Assembly: GCF_042648365.1 (NCBI RefSeq)
Contig: NZ_JBHRXI010000008.1
Coordinates: 28,821 to 92,820 of the forward strand
From: Lutimaribacter_A marinistellae
GTDB taxonomy: Bacteria > Pseudomonadota > Alphaproteobacteria > Rhodobacterales > Rhodobacteraceae
Length of the DNA stretch: 64,000 bases
Direction: 5' to 3'
Shown piece after piece: positions 51,397 to 62,407 of this stretch. The notes beneath the pieces were generated by a model. It did no database searches and had not been told where the DNA came from. It saw only the letters and a program-made list of their open reading frames with translations. The stretch's first letter is position 1. Each line of letters starts with the position of its first letter. The position numbers were made by a program, and so were the translations under genes.

Positions 51397-51522
51397 TCAG
51401 CCCTGGCGAGCTTTGAACTTGCGCTGCGTCTTGTTGATGACGTAAACGCGGCCCTTGCGACGCACGACCCGGCAATCACGGTGCCGGTTCTTCAGCGAGC
51501 GGAGCGAATTCCTGACCTTCAT
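51397..51522 (-). CDS. rpmJ: 50S ribosomal protein L36 (bL36)
   Basis: The 41-residue product reads MKVRNSLRSLKNRHRDCRVV, then RRKGRVYVINKTQRKFKARQG. This is the longer, zinc-ligand-poor C- form of L36 common in alphaproteobacteria, with only one cysteine instead of the C-x2-C/C-x-H set. GGAGA lies upstream of the ATG. It is a component of the large ribosomal subunit. Too short for most gene callers' default limits, but unmistakable. Confidence 0.95.
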   Translation of the reverse strand: MKVRNSLRSLKNRHRDCRVVRRKGRVYVINKTQRKFKARQG

Positions 51523-51600
51523 GGCCTGTCTCCATTTCTGCGGCGCATTGACCGGCGCCTGGTTTCAGCGGGTCCTCTGTTGGACAGAGGGGTGAATTCA

Positions 51601-51675
<75 letters not shown>

Positions 51676-51830
51676 ATGAATGCCAGCGTGTGGTGCGACC
51701 CCATCTGAAACAAATGGGGCGCGGTTCCCCGCGCCGGTAAGCGGGGTCTATAAAAGCAATCGCAGGGGGGATCAAGGGCTTTTGAACGAACTAATTTTAG
51801 GTCTATGTTCTCACCCGTAACGGAGGCGTC

Positions 51831-52691
51831 ATGACCGGATCGGCCTATTATATATCGCAGCCCGCGCAGCGTTCGTCCTGCGTGGTGTTCGCCTCGCCCC
51901 ATAGTGGGAGCGACTACAATTCCGCCTTTCTGCGCAGCACGATACTGGACGAACACGCGATTCGCTCGTCCGAGGACGCCTTTGTCGACCTGCTGTTCGA
52001 ACCCGCCGCCGATTTCGGCGCACCTTTCCTCAAGGCCGCTCTGCCGCGTGCCTATATCGACCTCAACCGTAGCGCCGAAGAGCTTGACCCCGCGTTGATC
52101 GAAGGGGTGCGCAAGCAGGGGCACAACCCGCGCGTCGCTTCGGGGCTCGGTGTGATTCCCCGCGTCGTCGCGAACGGGCGCGCGATTTATCGCGGCAAGC
52201 TGCCGATGACCGAGGCGCGCCGCCGGATCGACCGGGTCTGGCGCCCCTATCACGCGCGGTTGCAGGCCCTTCTCGACGAATCGCGCCAGCTTTTCGGCGA
52301 GGCGATCCTGATCGATTGCCACTCCATGCCGCGCGAGGCGCTCGACGGCCTTGCGCGCAAGGGCGGCGTCCGGCCCGAAATCGTGCTGGGCGACCGTTTC
52401 GGCGCCTCCGCCGCGCCCGAAGTGGTGGAACGGATCGAGGCCGCCTTTGCCGCCGCCGGGTTCTCTGTCACCCGCAACACGCCCTTTGCCGGTGCTTTCG
52501 TCACGCAAAGCTATGGCCGCCCTGCGCGCCGTCAGCACGCCATCCAGATCGAGATCGACCGCTCTCTCTACATGGATGAACGGCGCATCCGCCCCAACGC
52601 CAATTTCGACGCGTTCCGCACCCGCCTGCGCAGTGTCGTGGCGGAAATAGCCGCGATCGGACGAGCAAGGGCACCGCTCGCCGCCGAGTGA
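51831..52691 (+). CDS. N-formylglutamate amidohydrolase family protein
   Basis: This 286-residue protein has the family features VFASPHSGSDY (first metal/His region), DAFVDLLFEPAADFGAP, AYIDLNRSAEELDP, ILIDCHSMPRE, and the C-terminal RQHAIQIEIDRSLYMDE. It hydrolyses N-formyl-glutamate or related formyl amides, the last step of one histidine-degradation route. No hut genes are nearby. It is convergent with dinB, with 12 bp between stops. Confidence 0.88.
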   Translation: MTGSAYYISQPAQRSSCVVFASPHSGSDYNSAFLRSTILDEHAIRSSEDAFVDLLFEPAADFGAPFLKAALPRAYIDLNRSAEELDPALIEGVRKQGHNPRVASGLGVIPRVVANGRAIYRGKLPMTEARRRIDRVWRPYHARLQALLDESRQLFGEAILIDCHSMPREALDGLARKGGVRPEIVLGDRFGASAAPEVVERIEAAFAAAGFSVTRNTPFAGAFVTQSYGRPARRQHAIQIEIDRSLYMDERRIRPNANFDAFRTRLRSVVAEIAAIGRARAPLAAE

Positions 52692-52703
52692 TATCCGGCC
52701 CGG

Positions 52704-53957
52704 TCAACGCAGGCTACGCCCCTTGAGGATTGCATCCGGTCCGAATCGTGCCCGGATCGCGTCCGCCGCCCGCTCGGCCCCGGCGCGGCGTGACGCGTTC
52801 GGGTCGAGCAGGTCGCCGGACATGTCTGCCTGCGCCTCGGGGCACAGGTCCGACAGACCGCACCCCAACAGCCGAAAAGGCCCCTCGTCGCCCACCTGGT
52901 CGAACAACCCGCGCGCCCGGCGATAGATCGTGTCGGCCATCTGGGTCGCGTCGCGCAACGATACCCGCCGGGTCAGGATGCGGTGGTTGGCCTTCTTCAG
53001 CTTCAAGGTCACTACGCGCCCCGCCAGCCCCTTGGCCTTGGCCCGGTCCGACACTTTCTCGGCCATCCGCCACAGGTGACCGTCAAGGATATCCGGATCG
53101 CCCGTATCCTCGTAAAAGGTCGTCTCGTTGCTGATCGACTTCACCGGTTCATGCGAGGACACGCGCCGCCGGTCCTCGCCCCGCGCCAGGTGCCACAGAC
53201 GCGCGCCCATCGATCCGAACCGCGCGACCAACGCCTCCTGTTCCCAGCGCAGAAGGTCGGTAAAGGTCCGAATGCCCGCCCGCTCCAGGCTCTCCTGCGC
53301 GGCGGGGCCTATCCCCCAGATCAGCCGCACGGGCTTGTCGGAGAGGAAATCGGCCGTCTCCGCCTTGCCGATCACCGAAAACCCACGGGGCTTGTCGAGA
53401 TCCGAGGCGACCTTGGCCAGGAACTTGTTGTGACTCAGCCCGATCGAGCCGGTCAGCCCCAGCTCGTCCTTCATCCGCTTGACCAGCCGCCCCAGCATTA
53501 CCGCCGGCGGCGCGCCGTGCAGTTTTGCGGTCCCCGAAAGATCCATGAAGGCCTCGTCCAGCGACAGCGGCTCCACCACTGGCGTCAACTCGTCCATCAT
53601 CGCGCGGATCTGCTTCGATACCTCCGCATAGACCGCGCCGCGCGGCTTGATGACCACCGCATCTGGGCACAGTTCCAGCGCCTTGAACATCGGCATGGCT
53701 GACCGCACGCCACGAATGCGCGCGACATAGCAGGCAGTGGATACCACGCCCCGCCGCCCGCCGCCGATGATCACCGGCTTGTCGGCCAGCTCCGGATTGT
53801 CGCGCTTCTCGACCGAGGCATAGAAGGCATCGCAATCCATGTGCGCAATCGACAGATCGAACAGCTCGGGATGCGATAGGACACGCGGGCTGCCACAAGA
53901 GGGGCAGCGCCGGGCGCGGTCGATCTGGGTCAGGCAATCGCGGCAGAAACCGGGCAT
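52704..53957 (-). CDS. dinB: DNA polymerase IV (Y-family) with N-terminal zinc-ribbon-like segment
   Basis: The protein has 417 residues from the ATG at 53957; the long upstream open frame overlaps the Nudix gene and is spurious. Residues ~5-22 carry paired cysteines (CRDCLTQIDRARRCPSCG), an extension seen in roseobacter DinB. Catalytic sites are HMDCDAFYASVEKRD and EPLSLDEAFMDL. The thumb and little-finger domains are complete (LIWGIGPAAQESLERAGIRTF and GRVVTLKLKK). It performs translesion synthesis. No beta-clamp motif could be confirmed by eye. Confidence 0.92.
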   Translation of the reverse strand: MPGFCRDCLTQIDRARRCPSCGSPRVLSHPELFDLSIAHMDCDAFYASVEKRDNPELADKPVIIGGGRRGVVSTACYVARIRGVRSAMPMFKALELCPDAVVIKPRGAVYAEVSKQIRAMMDELTPVVEPLSLDEAFMDLSGTAKLHGAPPAVMLGRLVKRMKDELGLTGSIGLSHNKFLAKVASDLDKPRGFSVIGKAETADFLSDKPVRLIWGIGPAAQESLERAGIRTFTDLLRWEQEALVARFGSMGARLWHLARGEDRRRVSSHEPVKSISNETTFYEDTGDPDILDGHLWRMAEKVSDRAKAKGLAGRVVTLKLKKANHRILTRRVSLRDATQMADTIYRRARGLFDQVGDEGPFRLLGCGLSDLCPEAQADMSGDLLDPNASRRAGAERAADAIRARFGPDAILKGRSLR

Positions 53958-54028
53958 GGGAACGGCTTGTTTCCGGGGGACGGGTCGACCATCTATATAC
54001 CCGCACCCGCAGCAGAGCGAAAGCGACC

Positions 54029-54469
54029 ATGGCCGGATTGAGATTTGCAGGCGCCAAGCTGGCGTTGTTCGTCGGTCCCGACCTGCTGGTGATCCGGCGG
54101 GACGACCGACCCGACATTCCCTGGCCCGATTACTGGGATTTCCCCGGCGGCGGCCGCGAGGGCGATGAAAGTCCGCTGGCCTGTGCGCTGCGCGAAACCC
54201 ACGAAGAGGTTGGGTTGAGCGTGCCGGGCGACAGGGTGCGCCATGCAAGCTCCTATCGCCGGCCCGCCGGTCGCATGTGGTTCTTTGCCGGTCACCTGCC
54301 GCCCGAGGCCGTACACGATGTCCGGCTAGGCAACGAAGGGCAGGGCTGGCGCCTGATGACACCCGCAGAGTACCTCTCCCACCCGCGGGCAGTGCCGCAT
54401 TTCGCCACCCGGCTTGCGCTCTACCTCGACAGCGCGGGCTATCATCACGGACGGCGCGAAGCGGCCTGA
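54029..54469 (+). CDS. Nudix hydrolase
   Basis: This 146-residue protein has the Nudix box complete as G-x5-E-x7-R-E-x2-E-E-x-G (GGREGDESPLACALRETHEEVG, residues ~46-66, in which REx2EE binds Mg2+). It hydrolyses nucleoside diphosphates linked to another moiety; the substrate is not predictable. It diverges from dinB with only ~70 bp between starts. Confidence 0.9.
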   Translation: MAGLRFAGAKLALFVGPDLLVIRRDDRPDIPWPDYWDFPGGGREGDESPLACALRETHEEVGLSVPGDRVRHASSYRRPAGRMWFFAGHLPPEAVHDVRLGNEGQGWRLMTPAEYLSHPRAVPHFATRLALYLDSAGYHHGRREAA

Positions 54470-54504
54470 CCGCCCCGCCGTACGACTGTTTTGCGCTTCA
54501 CGAG

Positions 54505-54533
54505 AAAACCCCCCGCGGAAGACGAGCGGGGGG
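54505..54533 (-). terminator. Intrinsic terminator, minus strand
   Basis: The stem CCCCCCGC/GCGGGGGG (54509-54516 with 54526-54533) has a 9-nt loop and is followed on the minus strand by TTTTCTCG. It probably ends pyrF transcription, 170 bp past its stop. Confidence 0.7.
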
Positions 54534-54702
54534 AGGTGACGAACCTCAGGAAGAAACGGTTCGTCGGGGAGTGTCTCAAGTATCAGGGTCACTCAGAATC
54601 GTGAAATCACCTAGCGGGAATGCCGCGGATCGGAATTGACGTTACGGAATGTGACTTTGCAACCACAGGTCGTTGCCACCCGGCAACGACACCGCGAACC
54701 GC

Positions 54703-55425
54703 TCAGGCGCCGGCGAGATCCGACAGGATCGCGGCCGCCGCGGCCCGCGGATCGGGTGCCTGGATCACCGGCCGCCCGACGACGATATGATCGGCCCCGG
54801 ACGCAATTGCATCTGCCGGGGTGGCGATACGTTTCTGATCGCCCTTCGCGGCACCCGAGGGACGCACGCCCGGTGTCACGATCAGCCGGCCTTCGGCTTG
54901 TGGCAGAGCGCGGATCGCGGCTGCTTCCTGCGGCGAGGCGATGACCCCGTCGGCCCCGGCCTCCAGGGCGCGTGCGGCCCGTTCGACCACCAGCTCCGCG
55001 ACCGGTCCCGGTTTCATCAGCCCGGCATCCAGGTCGTCACGGTCGAGCGATGTCAGGATGGTGACCGCCAGGATTTTCGTCTGCGATCCGGCCGCGCCCT
55101 CCTTTGCGGCACGCACGACATGCGGGTCGCCATGCACGGTCAGAAGGTCGAGGTCGAACTGCGCAAGGCCCCGCACCGCCGCTTCGACGGTGTTGGAGAT
55201 ATCGAAGAGCTTCATGTCGAGGAAAATGCGCTTGCCATGTTCCTGCTTGAGCTCGTTGGCCAGCGCCAGCCCGCCGCCCGTCAGCATCCCCAGCCCGATC
55301 TTGTAGAACGAGACCGCATCGCCCAGCCGTTCGGCCATCGACAGCCCGGTCAGAGCGTTGGGAACATCAAGGGCCACGATCAGGCGATCATCGGCGCTCG
55401 GGGATTGGGACATCGCTTCGCTCAT
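54703..55425 (-). CDS. pyrF: Orotidine 5'-phosphate decarboxylase
   Basis: This 240-residue protein has the OMPDC TIM barrel with RLIVALDVPNALTGL (substrate aspartate), YKIGLGML, the catalytic KRIFLDMKLFDISNTV (Lys/Asp tetrad), LLTVHGDP, and the phosphate-binding VTPGVRP and DHIVVGRPV. It catalyses the last step of UMP synthesis. It lies alone; GC-rich inverted repeats occupy the ~185 bp upstream (for example CCGCACCC-TGCC-GGGTGCGG near 55560). Confidence 0.95.
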   Translation of the reverse strand: MSEAMSQSPSADDRLIVALDVPNALTGLSMAERLGDAVSFYKIGLGMLTGGGLALANELKQEHGKRIFLDMKLFDISNTVEAAVRGLAQFDLDLLTVHGDPHVVRAAKEGAAGSQTKILAVTILTSLDRDDLDAGLMKPGPVAELVVERAARALEAGADGVIASPQEAAAIRALPQAEGRLIVTPGVRPSGAAKGDQKRIATPADAIASGADHIVVGRPVIQAPDPRAAAAAILSDLAGA

Positions 55426-55611
55426 CGGTCTTCTCTCCGCAAACTTGCGCCCTCATAGGCCCCGGCCTCCCACGACACAACCCGTGCTGGCGGAAAGGGG
55501 CTCCCGCGCCCGGATGCATGCCGCCCTTGCGGGCGACACGCCCCGGCCTTGGGCCCGGCACCGCACCCTGCCGGGTGCGGCGCGGTCGCGCCGGGCGGTG
55601 CTGTCGCGCGA

Positions 55612-55887
55612 TCAGGCGGCACGCGGGCCTTCGACCATCGCCTGAACGGGCGCAGCCATGTTCAGGGCCATCCTGCCCGACCGGAACTCGGGCATGCGGC
55701 GCATCTGGCGCAGGGCGTCCGCCATCATCGCGCGGTCCCGCAGCGCGGGCGAGACCGCCTCGGGCAGGGCCAATGCGCAGAACAGCGTGACCACCCGGTC
55801 CGGAAGCGTCAGCCGCAGGCTTGCCCGGTGTCGCCCGCTGGCAGTGCAAAAACGTGTGTCGATGATTTCGATTCCGGTAATCTGCAT
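55612..55887 (-). CDS. Hypothetical protein, conserved-looking (91 aa)
   Basis: The protein has 91 residues from the ATG at 55887 (MQITGIEIIDTRFCTASGRHRASLRLTL). The first 50 residues look like a small beta-sheet, the rest a helix (ALRDRAMMADALRQMRRMP). There is no signal peptide, membrane segment or recognised family. Codon bias matches the neighbours, and a purine-rich AAGGGG lies upstream. It diverges from clpB. Confidence 0.55.
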   Translation of the reverse strand: MQITGIEIIDTRFCTASGRHRASLRLTLPDRVVTLFCALALPEAVSPALRDRAMMADALRQMRRMPEFRSGRMALNMAAPVQAMVEGPRAA

Positions 55888-56005
55888 GATGTCGCCCCTT
55901 GTGCATGTCGGGACCCATAGAGAGACGAAACCCTTACCGAACTGCTGTCGCGCACCTGCGAAATGACTAAAATCCAAGAGGTTGCGGAATTTGTGATCAC
56001 GGGAT

Positions 56006-56033
56006 CTTGAAGCCCCGGATACATTCCCCATTT
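56006..56033 (+). promoter_or_regulatory. Sigma-32 heat-shock promoter of clpB
   Basis: CTTGAA (56006-56011) and CCCCATTT (56026-56033), with a 14-bp spacer, closely match the RpoH consensus CTTGAA-N13/14-CCCCATNT. The element lies ~80 bp before the clpB start. Confidence 0.85.
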
Positions 56034-56111
56034 CGAAATCGAGGCCCCCGGTCAGTGCGCTGCATGGCAGGCACCACGCCGCGAAGGGGCGCTTGAAAAA
56101 GGAGACGATAC

Positions 56112-58736
<2,625 letters not shown>

Positions 58737-58790
58737 AGGCGGGCGCACCCTGGACCGAACCGTCCGAATGAAATCGCCTGAATGAAACCG

Positions 58791-58820
58791 AAAGGCCCCG
58801 GCACCGACCGGGGCCTTTTT
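58791..58820 (+). terminator. Intrinsic terminator of clpB
   Basis: The 10-bp stem AAGGCCCCGG/CCGGGGCCTT is followed by further T residues (58818-58820). It lies 55 bp past the clpB stop. A smaller stem-loop, CGCCC-TTC-GGGCG with TTTT, follows near 58868-58884. Confidence 0.9.
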
Positions 58821-59042
58821 CATGCGCGACAGCAAAACGGGCAGGCGCTCCCGCCCCCTGCGGAACCGCCCTTCGGGCGTTTTCCTCGGCGTTGGGCCGG
58901 GCCGCGCCTGCGGCGCGGCGGGCGCGCATCACCCGGGCAGGGGTGCAAACCCGATCCCGCCCGCGCCCTGCGGTATCTGCCAGCCTTGGCACCTCGTGGA
59001 TGTTGCGCCTAGAATGGGTCCGTTCCTGGAACAGGTGGCTCC

Positions 59043-59720
59043 ATGTGTTTCTCGGCCGAAGCCAGTTTCGCGCTTGGCGGCGCGCTCGTCATAGGCGGCG
59101 TGGCGACCCTTCGCGCGGGCCGGGCGCGCGGGCCCGGTTGGACGGGCTTTGCCAGTTTCCCGCTGCTTTTCGGTCTCCAGCAGCTCAGCGAGGGGCTGTT
59201 GTGGCTGTCGATCGAGGCGGGAGAGGCCTCTCTCTCGGCGGCCCGGGTGTTCCTGTTCTTCGCCTATTTTCTCTGGCCTGCCTTCGTGCCGCTATCCGCC
59301 GCCCTGGTAGAGCCCGATGCCCGGAGACAACGGCTCTTTGCCATCGTTGCGGCGCTGGGCGCGGCGCTCGGTCTGTTTCTATACCTGCCGGTGATCCTGT
59401 CGGCAGACACGCTTTCTATCTCGCTGGCGCGTCATTCGATCCGCTACGAGGCTGTCGGCGCGCTGCCGGGTGAAACGCTGAAGACCGCGGCCCGGGTCGT
59501 CTATGCCGCCATCATCTGCCTGCCGCTCCTGCGGTCATCGCTTCGCGAGATCCGGATATTCGGGATCCTCATAACCGCATCCGTCGCGCTGGGCTTTGCC
59601 GTGGCCAACCACGCCTTCACCTCGATCTGGTGTTTTCTTGCGGCGGGCCTGTCGTTCTGGCTGTGGTATGCACTTCGGTCGCCAAGGGTCGAACCCGACC
59701 CCTCCCGGCTGCGCGGGTGA
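59043..59720 (+). CDS. DUF6629 multi-spanning membrane protein
   Basis: This 225-residue protein begins MCFSAEASFALGGALVIGGVATL, the start typical of DUF6629 (MCFSA-x-ASF). About seven hydrophobic helices alternate with short loops; FASFPLLFGLQQLSEGLLWL and NHAFTSIWCFLAAGLSFWLW are family-like. The function is unknown. It stands alone, convergent with the next minus-strand gene. Confidence 0.8.
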   Translation: MCFSAEASFALGGALVIGGVATLRAGRARGPGWTGFASFPLLFGLQQLSEGLLWLSIEAGEASLSAARVFLFFAYFLWPAFVPLSAALVEPDARRQRLFAIVAALGAALGLFLYLPVILSADTLSISLARHSIRYEAVGALPGETLKTAARVVYAAIICLPLLRSSLREIRIFGILITASVALGFAVANHAFTSIWCFLAAGLSFWLWYALRSPRVEPDPSRLRG

Positions 59721-60125
59721 TCAGCCGCTGGTGGTGCGCTCGTCGCAGGCGCGCTCGGCCGAGGCGACGCTCATCGCGTTGCCGACAAGATCGACATCCG
59801 TGCTCCAGCCGCCGTCGACGGCACCGCTTGGCGGGGGCGTCAGTCCGAACGTGACAGCGCGCTGCCCCGGCGCGGCAGTGCTGGGCGCCGGGCCACGCCA
59901 GACGTAGAGCCGCTCGGTGCCAGCTCGGTCGAGACGCGCGCGCGCCAACTCGCCCGCGCCGCACCAATAGATGGCATTCTCGGAAAAATCCGCCACCACT
60001 TCGATCAACCCGCCGGGAAGCAGGTAGGCTGTCGCCCGCGACTGGTTGCCGGCGGGCACCGCCGTCGCGAACAGGACGGTCGTCGTGATGGCGGCGGCCG
60101 CCACAGGTATCATCCGTGTCATCAT
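59721..60125 (-). CDS. Small secreted hypothetical protein
   Basis: The protein has 134 residues from the ATG at 60125, preceded by AAAGGAGAGG. It has the signal peptide MMTRMIPVAAAAITTTVLFATAVPAG. The mature part has two cysteines (IYWCGAGELARARL and SAERACDERTT), probably a disulfide, and a beta-rich pattern (ERLYVWRGPAP, AVTFGLTPPP). Small periplasmic proteins of this pattern occur in Rhodobacteraceae. The function is unknown. Confidence 0.7.
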   Translation of the reverse strand: MMTRMIPVAAAAITTTVLFATAVPAGNQSRATAYLLPGGLIEVVADFSENAIYWCGAGELARARLDRAGTERLYVWRGPAPSTAAPGQRAVTFGLTPPPSGAVDGGWSTDVDLVGNAMSVASAERACDERTTSG

Positions 60126-60207
60126 GAAATCCTCTCCTTTGGTTCGGATACGCGCAAGACACGGGCCCGGATCAATAAGACCCCGCGCCGCCGGGGGGGG
60201 TACCAGC

Positions 60208-60256
60208 ATGTACAAAACGGTCAACCGCACCCCCGAAGGATGTACAAAACGGTCAA
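60208..60256. repeat. Two 17-bp direct repeats, 32-bp pitch
   Basis: ATGTACAAAACGGTCAA occurs at 60208-60224 and again exactly at 60240-60256. The 32-bp pitch is three helical turns. On the minus strand each copy reads TTGACCGTTTTGTACAT, beginning with a TTGACC that could serve as a -35 element for the gene at 59721-60125. Confidence 0.85.
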
Positions 60257-60290
60257 AACTCCGGTGGAGCGGTCGCAGTGAGTGCCGCGC

Positions 60291-60731
60291 TCACTCGCCG
60301 ATGGCCTCGTTGACGATCTCGTCCAGCATCTGCTGCACCGCCTGCATCGGACCTTCGGGGAACTGCCGATACCCGACGATGACCTCGCCCGGATTGTCCG
60401 CACGTGTCGCCACGAAGATGTCATAGGGGCAATAGACGATGTTCATCGGATCGGCCTCCATCACCTCGCGTGATACGGTGGCCGAACAGAAGGAATAGAC
60501 ATCGGCCTCTTCGAACAGCACGACATCCGAGCCGACATCGCCGCGCGTCCGTTCCAGCATTTCGCCCACGTGGCTGACATGGTCGACGACCAACCCCTTG
60601 CCGATAATGGCATTTTCGATGGCAAAGCTGACATCGCCAAAGCTCTCGCTGCTGGTGTAGGTCACCATCTCCTGCGCACTGCCCGCGCCCGCAACGAAGG
60701 CGAGGACGCCTGCCAGAACCGTTCGTTTCAT
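60291..60731 (-). CDS. DUF302-domain periplasmic protein
   Basis: The protein has 146 residues from the ATG at 60731, with GGAGAG upstream. It has the signal peptide MKRTVLAGVLAFVAGAGSAQ. The DUF302 pattern is VTYTSSESFGDVSFAIENAIIGKGLVVDHVSHVGEML and VLFEEADVYSFCSATVSREVMEADPMNIVYCPY. DUF302 has a simple alpha/beta fold of unknown role, often linked to sulfur oxidation or stress. Two cysteines may form a disulfide. It is divergent from the GltB-like gene. Confidence 0.85.
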   Translation of the reverse strand: MKRTVLAGVLAFVAGAGSAQEMVTYTSSESFGDVSFAIENAIIGKGLVVDHVSHVGEMLERTRGDVGSDVVLFEEADVYSFCSATVSREVMEADPMNIVYCPYDIFVATRADNPGEVIVGYRQFPEGPMQAVQQMLDEIVNEAIGE

Positions 60732-60844
60732 GCTTTCTCTCCGTTTGTGAGCATACGTGTCTTGCGTCTTGCGCCGCACGTGATCACTCTTTTCCAAGGA
60801 AGGCCAGCCTGCCTTGAACCAGATCAAACGGAATGGAGAGACAG

Positions 60845-62338
60845 ATGGGACTCGCGATGAAAGCGCTGGAATGGATGGCGCTTGCCTTTGTCTTCGGGCT
60901 CGGATTGCTGGTGTTCGCCGCGCTCGTCCTGTTCCTGATCGACCGGTTCCAGACCAGTGACGCGATCCGCAGAAACTACCCGGTGATCGGACGGTTCCGG
61001 CATCTCTTCACTACGCTGGGAGAGTTCTTTCGCCAATATTTCTTTGCCATGGACCGCGAAGAACTGCCGTTCAACCGCGCTCAACGCGATTGGGTCTACC
61101 GGGCGGGAGAGGGGCAGGGAAACACCGTGGCCTTCGGATCGACGCGGAACCAGTCCATTCCGGGTACACCGATCTTCGTCAATGCGCCTTTCCCGCCGCT
61201 CGACGACCAATATGCCCGAACCGAACCGCTGTTGATCGGGCCAACAGCGGCCAAGCCGTTTCTGGCGCCGTCCTTCTTCAACATATCGGGGATGAGTTAT
61301 GGCGCCCTGTCAAAGCCCGCGGTTCGCGCGCTAAGCCGCGGAGCAAAGGAGGCTGGCGTCTGGATGAACACCGGCGAAGGGGGGCTGAGCCCCTATCACC
61401 TCGAGGGCGGGTGCGACATCGTCTTTCAGATTGGAACGGCGAAATATGGTGTACGCGATGCCGAGGGCGGATTGTCCGAAGAGAAACTGCGCGAGATCGC
61501 CGCCCACGAGACCGTGCGCATGTTCGAGTTGAAGCTGTCACAGGGTGCAAAACCGGGCAAGGGTGGCATCCTGCCTGCGGAAAAGGTGACGCCAGAGATC
61601 GCGCGCATTCGCGGTATCCCCGAGGGCAAGGCCAGCCTGTCGCCCAATCGGCATCTCGAGATCGGGGATTTCGAAGACCTGCTGGACATGATTGACCGCG
61701 TTCGCGGCATCACCGGCAAGCCGGTTGGTATCAAGACAGTCGTAAGCTCCCGCGAGGTCATGGTCGAGCTCTTCGAGACGATCGTTCGGCGCGGTCCCGA
61801 CAGTGCGCCCGATTTCATTACTATAGATGGCGGCGAGGGGGGGACCGGTGCTGCGCCTATGCCGCTGATCGACCTCGTGGGCATGTCCGTGCGCGAGGCG
61901 CTGCCGCTTGTGACGGACCTGCGTGACGAGTACGGGCTGAAGGAGCGGATCCGCCTGATCTCGAGCGGAAAACTGGTAAACCCGAGCGACGTTGCCTGGG
62001 CCCTGGCAATGGGTGCCGATTTCGTCACCTCCGCTCGCGGGTACATGTTCGCTCTGGGCTGCATCCAGGCGCAGAAGTGTAATCGGAACACTTGCCCTAC
62101 CGGCATCACCACCCATAACCCAAGGCTGCAGCGTGGTCTTGTGGTCGAACACAAGTATCTGCGTGTCGCGAACTATGCCCGTGGTATCATCAACGAGGTC
62201 GAGACGATCGCGCATTCCGTCGGCGTCCCCGAACCGCGCCAGATGCGGCGGAGGCATATGCGCATCATGCAGTCCGACGGACGATCCATCCCGATGAACG
62301 AGATCCTGCCGAGTTACAATCCGGTCACCGGGTCGTGA
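60845..62338 (+). CDS. FMN-binding glutamate-synthase-like protein, membrane-anchored
   Basis: The protein has 497 residues from the ATG at 60845 with GGAGAG upstream. It has an N-terminal transmembrane helix (ALEWMALAFVFGLGLLVFAALVLFLI). The GltB synthase barrel follows: FFNISGMSYGALSKPAVRALSRGA, GEGGLSPYHLEGGCDIVFQIGTAKYG, and FITIDGGEGGTGAAP. The iron-sulfur cysteine motif C-x5-C-x4-C is present (CIQAQKCNRNTCPTG). The glutaminase and NADPH domains of true glutamate synthase are missing. These stand-alone proteins have unknown substrates. It precedes msrPQ on the same strand, separated by 69 bp. Confidence 0.88.
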   Translation: MGLAMKALEWMALAFVFGLGLLVFAALVLFLIDRFQTSDAIRRNYPVIGRFRHLFTTLGEFFRQYFFAMDREELPFNRAQRDWVYRAGEGQGNTVAFGSTRNQSIPGTPIFVNAPFPPLDDQYARTEPLLIGPTAAKPFLAPSFFNISGMSYGALSKPAVRALSRGAKEAGVWMNTGEGGLSPYHLEGGCDIVFQIGTAKYGVRDAEGGLSEEKLREIAAHETVRMFELKLSQGAKPGKGGILPAEKVTPEIARIRGIPEGKASLSPNRHLEIGDFEDLLDMIDRVRGITGKPVGIKTVVSSREVMVELFETIVRRGPDSAPDFITIDGGEGGTGAAPMPLIDLVGMSVREALPLVTDLRDEYGLKERIRLISSGKLVNPSDVAWALAMGADFVTSARGYMFALGCIQAQKCNRNTCPTGITTHNPRLQRGLVVEHKYLRVANYARGIINEVETIAHSVGVPEPRQMRRRHMRIMQSDGRSIPMNEILPSYNPVTGS

Positions 62339-62407
62339 CCCGAGTTGGTTTGGTGGATCGGTTCCAACAGGCTATTTCAAGTTCAATGGAAATAGTCGGA
62401 GGCCCAG

